Part shown: positions 55,906 through 64,000 of the stretch, one piece after another
Position numbering within the stretch: the first letter of the stretch is position 1
Layout: the number at the start of each line of letters is the position of its first letter
DNA from: Shinisaurus crocodilurus
Taxonomy: Eukaryota; Chordata; Lepidosauria; Squamata; Shinisauridae
Direction: 5' to 3'
Length of the DNA: 64,000 nucleotides
NCBI GenBank assembly: GCA_021292165.1
Contig: CM037877.1
Coordinates: 207,246,715-207,310,714 of the forward strand
Notes under the pieces: model-generated
The model's input: the letters and a program-made list of their open reading frames with translations, nothing else
Databases searched by the model: none
What the model was told of the DNA's origin: nothing
Position numbers and translations under genes: made by a program

Positions 55906-58382
55906 TTACTTATCCAGCTCTTCTTTAACAGCACTAAGTAGTGGATATTTTCCATCTCTGCAGAAAAAACCTGAAAAATCATCTAGGTCAAGTGTCCAAA
56001 TCACAATGCCTCCCAAATGGTTATTCTTCATATATTGAACCTAACAGAGAGAAAAGGGGATTCAATAAAATCAAAAGCACAACAACAACTCATAGCAAAT
56101 ATGAAATTACATGAAACTTTCTCTCACACCACACATACGGTCCAAATGCATAAAAGGGGCCACCGTTTTTCCAAATATGGACACATTTGCATCTTAGCAG
56201 CTGGAAGACCAACAATACACAAACACAATCTTGACAAATGCACCCTTCTGCTCCAACACGGTACCAGCTACCTTGGCAGCCCCATCCTATGTGGGTGCCT
56301 GTATTGTAACCCTCTGAACTCGGAGGATTACGGGCATCCAACTTAAGGCGGGAGAAGCGTGGTGGATAGGATCGCCACTGCGCTCCCCTCACCCTCAAAA
56401 ACATTTAGACAGCCGATTTCGGCCATCTGAATGTTTTTCTTCTTGTGAACAGGCGAGGCTAGGGCGCCACCGGGATTCTGCGTACAGAGGGGAGGGGCCT
56501 TGCTCTGCCCCTCCCCGCCCCCAGGAACACCCCCTCCACACTGGAACCGAAGAGGGTCTTCCGTTTTCAGTTCCCAGCTGTCGCGGAAAGAACCGTGCTG
56601 GCTGGAACGGGGGGGAGGGTGCTCTGCAGGCGGACTCCCTGCCGCAACCTCGGAAGGGATTTCTGAGGTCACAGGGGGGAGTCCAGTCCTAACCTATGGC
56701 CGGCAAGGTCGGAGGACCATAGGATTGTGTCCTAAATGTATTTTATTAAGGAATGGATTTTCACATAGTGGCACACAGTGCACATGCATTCACATTCATA
56801 GTACATAACATTAGCAGCCAGCCACCCCCACAAAATGCTGTAGTGCATGCTATGACAATTCATGCATTTGTAGTAGCAAAAATGGTTCCACACTGAGATT
56901 TTTAAAAATGGCTTCTTGCATTCTCTGATGCTAGCAACCTGCCAAGAGGACAGAATTATGGCCATGTCTTCCAGTACAATCCTACGCACAACTACTAGAA
57001 AGTAAGTTCCATAGAATTCAGTGGGACTTACTCTTAGGTACGTGTATACGATTACAGCCATAGTCACTTAGCAATCCAAGATAAAACCTCATCACTTCTC
57101 TAACAGCCACTTAATAGCTTTGCAGAGTGATCCATTTCACATTTTGAGTATCATGACCCAATAAAATAGAAAATGGGATTGAATTGCAAGTTACCGGTAA
57201 CAAGCAAATCCTTTAAAAGACCTGGACTGCCAGCTATATTTTTGATTCTGTTATTTGCCACTTCCATTACTAGTTTTTTGTTTTGTAAAGAAATGGTTTG
57301 TGTAGGGAGCTGGGGACTTCCAACTTTTATCCCACTATACATCTTTGACAAGGGAAAATAGCCCTCTAAATAAAATTGCTCTAATGCCCAAAGTGGTGAC
57401 ATTTCCTTCACTCTATTTAAGTCTTATTTAAAGAATAAAAGGGCTAATTCTCACATTATTACACAACTTTTGTAAGCTCCTTACCAGCATCTAGAGGTCA
57501 CACTATCTAATGAACAAGGGGAACAGATTCTTTGTCAATACTTGCCTTGGTCTGAACACTCGTCTTGTCTTCATATCCCACCCACTGGTTTCCTTTATGG
57601 GAATAGGGGACTGCTTGCTCCACAATCCTTTCCACCGTGGCACCATGATTAAAACTACAGATCTGGCAGGAAAAAATGGGAAGCCATTACTATGAATGCT
57701 AGAACTTTGATATGATTTGCTGGATAATATTGCAAGAAAGAGAGAGAACTGGTGCAAGTTGCCTCCATTTTGTCCTGACATGTCTGTTTCGCCTGCCTGT
57801 GACCGACACACTAGCAAGAGCTGTGGCCTGTTGATGGAGGCACAACGGGTTGGTGGTTCCGGGGTCCGGGAAGCTGGTGTATTGCCTGTTCTTGATGAGG
57901 TTGCACTCCCCATGAAAGAGCAGATACATAGTTTGGCATGCTCCATGATCCAACATTGTCACTAGAGGTCCAAGTGGCCCCCGTAACTTGGAACACCTTT
58001 TACCAACTTCAGTTGGCTCATCAGCTTTGGCCTTTCCTGGATAGGTATAGCCTGATCACAGTGATCCATGCTCTGGTAACCTCCAGGTTGGATTACTGGT
58101 ATTTGTTGTACATGGGGCTGCCCTTGAAAACAAACAAGGTTCTAAACTGTGACGGGAGGCTACACGGATAAAAAGGCTCCCCACTGCAGAAGTTCAGCCC
58201 CATCATGGGAGGGCCTGGGAGGAGCCGTGTGACCTTATGGGCGAGCAAAACACATGGCCCCACAGCCCTGCTGTATTCATGTTAGTTCTTCATGTGGGTA
58301 ATGCAAGAAGAGCATTAGAGAGTTATATTAATGTGTATTGCATGTGATTTATATCCTGTGTGTGTGCGCACACACACAAGCA

Positions 58383-58434
<52 letters not shown>

Positions 58435-59851
58435 CATCCATCCATCCATCCATCTATCTGGGACATCCAAATACATATGTATTTATGTACCATTTTCTAA
58501 GACAGAGCATGACAGAACTTCAGGCTGAAGTGCCCCATCTTAATTTTTGGAATAAGTCTATCATCTCCTTGACTGAGATTTCTGAGACAGAGGGGGATTG
58601 TCATTTCTGCAGCATAAATGGGAACACAAATAAAACCCTTCCTACCTCATAATAGGCCAGGATCCCTGATAGTTTTGTGAAAGGGCCAGGTGTTCCAGGA
58701 CCAGAGGCTGGGGCCCCAAGCCCTGTCAGCCCTGAAGAAAGAGTGAAAGTCTGCCCATGGGTGGGAATTCCCATGATGATCTTCTCAGCTGGGGCACCCT
58801 TCCTCTTTAAAAGTTTCACAGCTTCATCCTGGAGAAAGAAAGGTAGAGTAGTCAGTGTGCATCATGTGGGACATTGTACATGTCCCAGTCCCAGTCCTAT
58901 TGTGCTTCACTATTATCTATAGCAGCCTCCCCCAAACTTGTGCCTTCCAGATATTTTTGGACTATAATTCCCAATTCCTGTCCATTGGTTATGCTGGCTG
59001 GGACTGATGGGAGATGAAGTCCAAAACATCTGGAAGGCATCAGAGAGGGGAAGGCTGCTATAGATAATAGTGAAGCACAATAGGACTGGGACATGTGTAG
59101 TGTTCTGTGTGTCTTTAAAAATGTAGGATTTGCCAAACCCTTAAAAACAACAACAACAACTAATTCTGGTTACATCTCACTGGGATAGCACAATTGTGAA
59201 AACATAAGAATGGGACATCTTGACTCATAAGGGTCAAAATAACTCTTGCTTCAATAAGGTTTGTAATGCAAATGTAAAGTCCAAGTTGTCCAGAATGCAC
59301 ATTCATATTACAAACGCCTCTCCTCCCCTCTCTCTTACTGAAGAGCAACAGACCAGATTTTCACATAAGTAGGAAATGGTAGTTTAATCTTCTGCTGTCT
59401 CTAAATGTTCTCTTCCACTCTAACTTTGTGAGACTGCCACAAAGATCGATCCATAGGCTGCCTATTTCATGAAAGCCAAAAGCAGGCTTCCCCAAATGTG
59501 TGCTCTCCAGATAAATTGGGCCACAAATCCCATCATCCACAGCCAGCTTATGGCTAGTAGCCATGATGGCTGGGGATGATTGGTGTTGTAGTCTACCAAC
59601 CTCTGGAAGGCACCAGCTTGGGGAAGGCTGGCCAGAAGAATGGCTTTTGAAAGGAGCCTGGGCATGAACACAAAAACAAAGGCCTGAGGCCTTCCTAAAG
59701 CTGATAAACAGAGCTATAATAAATCTATGTGGTAAATCTGACTAAGATTCCAACATTTTGCATTTGACTGTGGGTAGCCAGATCTTTCAGAATCTGAATT
59801 TTGAATTTGATATTTGAATGATAAGTTTGAGCAAATGCTTTCATATGACTC

Positions 59852-59887
<36 letters not shown>

Positions 59888-60545
59888 AGAGGGGTGTGTG
59901 TGCTCGAGTCTGGCAATGACTTGATTTTCTGCCAATAAAAATAATTGTTGAAATTCAAATATTAGAATGACTGTGTCTTATACATATTCCAGATAAACAC
60001 ACATGTACTACTTTGGCCCTTTCTTCCTAATGTGAAAGAGAAATTGACCAATTCCTTTTCTTTTAGAATGATTACTTAGGTGCCCCAAATATTCTAACCA
60101 GCGCTGAAGTAAATTTGGAAAGGGTGATGTTCATTCCAAATGTGGAGTTTAAAAAATTCTCCATATTTCAGATGGATATGAAATTTCATCCCCAATCCAG
60201 CAGTAATAAACAGTGGAGTGCACTTCTAGGTTCCAGAATGACTGAGTATAATTAATGTTACAAGATGGCAACAGTAACAAAAACTCATGTACCTACCTAC
60301 ACCTTCTGTTTGCTGATTGCCTCCATTGGCAAGTGTCTGCATTTATGTTTCCTATTCTGGATAATACATTTCTTGGAGTTTTTCACGTACTGGTGGTAGG
60401 TGTGCCTCCTCCTTTCCACCCGACATATAGCATATGAGCTGGAGGCTCAATGTGAATAATCACTGGGAACTTTTAAAAGGGGGAATCAGAACCTCTGAAG
60501 ACTGAATGTTTTTATAGAGCCCTTAGTTCATACATTACATCACTG

Positions 60546-60585
<40 letters not shown>

Positions 60586-63500
60586 AGGAGCAGCGCACTG
60601 CTCCTCCACCACACGAAGGCACGTGGATGAATTAGGCAGTGTGTTTTGGAAGTTCCTCCCATATACAGCCACATGAGGTGGCTACTTGTTTAATGGGGGT
60701 AGGTGTGGATAGGAGTGGGCGGGTGTCTGTGTCTATTTTGTTCCACTCCTTAGTTTAGTGGACAAGAGGGCATCACAGTCAGAGTTGAATTCACAGATAT
60801 CTGGATCAGAACCATGACCAGGCTAGCTTGAGTGTCATCATACTCATGGAAAAGTGTGGGCATTTTAATGGTGGAGGCTGGTGGCCCCAGACTGTGTATC
60901 CAGTCTGGATTTTAATCTGAACTTTAAAGGAGCTATCCATGGTGCTGATCCCTATCTGCAAAATAGGTTTGGCACTATGGACAGCTCCTTAAAAGTTCGG
61001 AGTAAAATCTGGAGTAGATACACAGCCCCGCTGATGTTGGAGCCACCAGCCTCCACTGTATTTTAAAACATCTGGAAAAATCCTCAAAAACATTTGACAT
61101 GCTCTGTGGATTGACAACTTACAACATTATAAGAGGATGCAGTTCCAGTGTCAACTTTGCTCTTCTGAAGGGGGCTTACATGACCTGTGTATCTGTGACT
61201 GTGATCTTCCCAGTAACCATGAAAATCAAAGGTCATGAAGTTAAGGAAATCTGCAAAGCTATAGGAGGGGAATCAATAGAAAATTAAGGCATTTTGTGTA
61301 ATGGTGGCTACATTTATATTCAAGATCTGTAAGGTTAAAACAAAGAGTGGGTTTCCAGAACATGACACCCCATTGTGGGTGACAAGCCACGGTGGGGTGT
61401 CATGTCATGCAAATCTCTGGACTGCTTCCCACAGGGTGGCTTGTTTGAAGGCAACAAGCCACCCTGACAACCCATGCCTTGTTCTTGAGGTTGCTGAACC
61501 CATGATGGGTTGTCGTATCGTCTGAACCAAGGCGACCAACCCCATCACGGGTTGCTGGAAGTGGTGACGGAGCTGCTCGGCAAATGTGGCAAAAAACCCT
61601 TGCTGCTCTTGCCAAGCTCACCCAGACCACCACCAGTGTCAGGCGCTCCACCGATGCCCAAGCGGCATGGTGGAGCAACCACCACTGGCTCAGTGTCGCT
61701 TGCTGGCGATCGTGAGCTCCTTTTCACTCACCATGGCTTTTTTCCTCTCCCCCCTTTTTTGGAGATCACGATTCATGATCTCCGAGTTGACAGCCAGTGA
61801 CAGCCCCTCCAAAGTGCCCAAGCAGCACATTGGAGGGGCTGTCACTGGTTTGCCACCCCTTTTTTTCAAATTATTTTTTAAATGCAAGAACTTTGCACAA
61901 TTTTTTCCACAATTTTTTTTTTTTAATTAGCAGCAGGCACCAACTATGGACATTGACCCAGAGAGGCTGCAAATAGGTACATGTTTTACTTTGCACTCTC
62001 TTCACAGCTGTCAAAAAAAGGCGAGCTGTCAAGGGAAAGCAAAGCTGTGACTGAGCTTTGCTCACAAAAGGGGGTGGTGAGTAGATCACCCCCCCTTGGA
62101 CCTGACTCTTCTCAGTGTCCTTGCACTTTTCCACCCTTTCCCGAGACTCTAGGTGCCTGGGAAAGTGAAAAAGTGTGAGCCACCCCATTTATGGGCTTAG
62201 GCACTTTGGAGGGGCTGCCACTGGCTGTCAACTCAGAGATTGCAAAAGGCGATGTCTGAAAGGGGAAGGGGAAGGGGGGGAGGTGTGGCAAGCAAGAAAG
62301 GGCTCACAACTGCAGCAGGGAGAGGAGACAAGGCAGCTTTGGCCACCAAGTGCCCTGGGATATCGGCTGGAGGACTGAGGGGCAAGGAGTGGGGACAACC
62401 CATGATGAGCCTGCTTGTCTGTTGGGAGCACCGTGGGTTGTTCTGTGCACAGCCAACCTACCATTGGTTATTTGCAGGGTGGGTTAGCGTGACATGCGAA
62501 CACCAGTGTGGCATAGTGGTGAGAGTGTTGGACTGGGAATCAGGAGATCTGGGTTCTAGTCCCCGCTCGGCCATGAAACTCACTGGGTGACTTTGGGCCA
62601 GTCACTGACTCTCTGCCTAACCTACCTCACAGGGTTGTTGTTGTGAGGATAAAATGGAGAGGAGGAGGAGGATTATGTAAGCCGCCTTGGGTTCCTTTCA
62701 GGAAAAAAGGCGGGGTATAAATATAATAAATAAATAAATCCGCCCAAAGTGTCCCTTCAGCCATTTGCACTAGGCATCCTGATGAGAAATCTGGGTACAG
62801 TACACTTAAGCTTTTTGGAGCAGAACTGGGGGTGGGAGCCTGCTGCATGTTTCTAGGTCTGAACTCCTAGTTATAACTAGAGAACCATTCTTCTTTGAGG
62901 ACTTTAAAAGAAAAAAGATGGTTCAAATAAACCCTAAATCCCCATAGCATTTGTTTGCTTGCCTGCACCATTTAAACTGGAGCCAACATGAAATGTACTC
63001 TCCCAGTGCACTTTGCAATGCCAGCTAGTATGTTTTTGTTTCTCTGGGTACCTGATGAGTTACATTTGACTTTGTATATAATAGATATGGCAGAAAGTAC
63101 TTACCTTGAGATTTTCTGGATATCATAGCCTTTATTGATGGCTTCCTTTCCTGCTGGTACTACAACACTCAGTATGGGTTTTGCTGTCCTTTGCGTCTTA
63201 GCTTCCCTCTGAAATGCTATAGACAGATCCTAAAGACAATTAGGAAATATTATTGTGATTTAAGGAATGGCTGAGTGATTTAGTTTTCAGGTTCATTGGC
63301 TGTGCAGAATAGCAATCACAATTTGTATCTCGGTGTGCGTTGGCAGCCTTCAGTTCCTTCCCTATTAAGCCTGATTGTTCCAGTATAATCCCAACCAGAC
63401 TTTATAGTCCCTGATACCCCTTATGCAGGGCTGGCCCAAGAAGCTTTGCTGCCTGAAGTGGAATGACAAATGCCCCCAGCAGCCCCCCCCTAAGTCAAAG

Positions 63501-64000
63501 TGCATGGAACCCAAGGCAAGGCAAATTATTTTGGCACCTGATGCAGAAAATCCCACAGGCACCTCTCCTGTTCCTTGGCAGTAAAAATGCAACAATAATA
63601 TATCAAATAACTAATCATTTACTTCCCTTTCATGACACCCAAAATCTGGTGTCAGACAAACACCAGACAAACCAGTTTGGCAGACAAACAGCTGCCACAC
63701 TCTGCCTAATGGTAGGGCTGGGCCTGCCCCCAAGGAAGTGGGGAAATTCTTCCTGGAGCTTGAAGCACACAGCGGAGACATCAGAGCAGAAGCCCTCAGA
63801 TAGCCTTTGTAAATTTGTCCAACTGTCTTTTGAATCCATTTCTTCGTTACTTTTGCTGATATAAATAAAGATGATTTATATTTTAATGTACCTGAACTAG
63901 GTCCGACAAACGTCTTTTAGAACTCTGCTCTGTGGAATGCCAAGCAAGGTCAAAGCCATCAAAATGATTGGTGCGAAGAAACTGCACAACTGACGTCACA
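55906..64000 (-). CDS. Chitinase-like lectin (catalytically dead GH18), 3' part, runs off the right edge
   Basis: Coding exons (minus): 5 (partial) 63892-64000, 6 63105-63229, 7 61123-61258, 8 58646-58828, 9 57546-57662, 10 55906-56040, ending TAA at 55908-55906. All junctions keep frame and no stop interrupts. The catalytic motif reads D-G-F-D-L-A-W-H where active chitinases have D-x-x-D-x-D-W-E: both the Asp and the acid/base Glu are gone, and the Y-P-G after it is missing. The protein ends in exon 10 (E-L-D-K) with no CBM14 exon. Exon 9-10 wording ([29 protein letters not shown]) is closest to CHI3L1/CHI3L2. Exon 7 is 136 nt, four codons longer than its relatives; its acceptor at 61259-61260 is the one that keeps frame. 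Intron 9 starts with GC. Likely a secreted glycan-binding protein; CHI3L2 is the positional candidate. Confidence 0.88.
56230..56735. mobile_element. MITE-like repeat in intron 9 of the chi-lectin gene
   Basis: Shares 'ggattacgggcatccaact' and the end 'cataggattgtgtcc' with 23600-23870 and 27930-28320. Confidence 0.55.
56740..57540. other. Rest of intron 9 of the chi-lectin gene
   Basis: Apart from a P2-type MITE (56980-57060) nothing is recognised. Confidence 0.45.
57940..58150 (+). mobile_element. Decayed L2/CR1-like LINE fragment
   Basis: The plus-strand frame reads [10 protein letters not shown] then L-V-T-S-R-L-D-Y-W and Y-M-G-L-P-L-K-T, aligning with the RT C-terminal region of the LINE at 14344-15567. 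Antisense to the host gene, intron 8. Confidence 0.7.
58383..58457. repeat. (TCTA)n/(TCCA)n tetranucleotide repeat
   Basis: Perfect TCTA units followed by TCCA units; intron 8 of the chi-lectin gene. Confidence 0.95.
58879..59096. repeat. Long inverted repeat around a P3 MITE
   Basis: Arms 58879-58929 and 59051-59096 are inverted copies, perfect over about 40 bp ('ttgtgcttcactattatct' against 'agataatagtgaagcacaa'); the left arm has an extra CAGTCC. The loop is a P3 palindromic MITE. Intron 7 of the chi-lectin gene. Confidence 0.85.
59484..59634. mobile_element. P3 palindromic MITE
   Basis: 'gcttccccaaatgtgtgc' mirrored by 'cagcttggggaaggctg', with 'tggctggggatgattgg' inside. Intron 7. Confidence 0.7.
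59640..60540. other. Intron 7 of the chi-lectin gene
   Basis: A (TG)n run at 59854-59884; otherwise nothing is recognised. Confidence 0.5.
60548..60582. repeat. (GT)n microsatellite
   Basis: Pure GT run in intron 7. Confidence 0.9.
60869..61058. mobile_element. Palindromic hAT MITE close to exon 7 of the chi-lectin gene
   Basis: Ends 'tggtggaggctggtggc' and 'gccaccagcctccactg'; flanks CATTTTAA and TATTTTAA agree at 7 of 8. Ends 65 bp from the exon 7 donor. Confidence 0.75.
61363..62502. mobile_element. Non-autonomous DNA transposon in intron 6 of the chi-lectin gene
   Basis: About 1.1 kb built of inverted blocks: 'acaagccacggtggggtg', 'caagccaccctgacaaccc', and a terminal 'gtgacatgcgaacacc' region opposing 'ggtgtcatgtcatgc'. 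Shares blocks with 7390-8536. No transposase ORF; superfamily unknown. Confidence 0.55.
62503..62739 (+). mobile_element. Sauria SINE
   Basis: tRNA-related head with A-box-like 'gtggcatagtggtgagagtg' and B-box-like 'gggttctagtccc', the core 'atgaaactcactgggtgac' and 'cctacctcacagggttgttg', and the Bov-B-type end 'ggcggggtataaat' with (AATA)n. This SINE family is a squamate marker. It abuts the end of the DNA transposon. Antisense to the chi-lectin gene, intron 6. Confidence 0.9.
62745..63100. other. Intron 6 of the chi-lectin gene, nothing recognised
   Basis: No repeat or exon is supported between the SINE and exon 6. Confidence 0.5.
63430..63730. mobile_element. hAT-like MITE in intron 5 of the chi-lectin gene
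   Basis: Starts CAGGGCTGGCCCAAG and ends near 'aatggtagggctgggcctg'. Relative of 42319-42603. No target duplication assigned. Confidence 0.6.

Noticed and set aside
58331..58652. Tyr/Ser/Ile repeat proteins
   Set aside because: Translation of the (TCTA)n microsatellite.
61123..61251. Exon 7 of the chi-lectin gene starting at the GCAG acceptor
   Set aside because: It causes a stop after joining to exon 6; the acceptor at 61259-61260 keeps frame and family alignment.
62503..62575. A tRNA gene
   Set aside because: This is the head of a Sauria SINE with the known core and tail; it is not a tRNA gene.

Overview
The window is vertebrate, most probably from a squamate reptile (lizard). It carries a tandem array of GH18 chitinase genes with the exon phases and splice sites of the vertebrate CHIA family. 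It also holds a Sauria-type SINE (62503-62739), CR1/L2/L1-like LINE fragments and a dense load of hAT, Tc1/mariner and Helitron DNA transposons. Species cannot be fixed from sequence alone. All chitinase genes read on the minus strand.

Layout by position. (1) 524-1784: exons 1-2 and promoter of a CHIA-like gene that runs off the left edge. A decayed chitinase exon-8 relic lies at 2643-2678. (2) 3.7-17.1 kb: intergenic transposon ground. It holds a Vingi-like LINE, a second LINE C-terminus, a young Ty3/Gypsy element with intact LTRs (8712-13802) whose single ORF has Gag, protease and integrase but no reverse transcriptase, an L2/CR1-like LINE (14211-15567), and several MITEs with visible target-site duplications. 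(3) 18035-28476: a complete 11-exon CHIA gene, 489 aa, with an intact catalytic site and a C-terminal chitin-binding domain. (4) 28.5-42.6 kb: accessory region. A tandem duplication (28553-30988 and 31017-36336) has been split by a composite Helitron (31030-34522) and by further hAT and mariner-like insertions, several with a matching empty site in the other copy. A hAT element with a transposase remnant, a 5S-rRNA-headed SINE and a MITE-inside-MITE nest follow. (5) 43025-53876: a second 11-exon CHIA-like gene, 476 aa if exon 5 is repaired, but with one extra base at the end of exon 5. (6) 55906-64000: the 3' part (exons 5-10) of a divergent chitinase-like gene. Its catalytic motif is destroyed, it has no chitin-binding exon and it uses a GC-AG intron.

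How the genes work together: the two CHIA-type genes encode secreted chitin hydrolases with near-identical core promoters (TATAAAAG about 40-45 bp upstream of the ATG). The right-hand gene looks like a secreted chitin- or glycan-binding lectin of the CHI3L1/CHI3L2 type. This is the classic birth-and-death pattern of the CHIA cluster: active copies, a possibly failing copy, a non-catalytic copy and a relic exon side by side. Exon coordinates, reading frames, TSDs and TIRs were read from the sequence; family names rest on recognition and were not checked by a database search.
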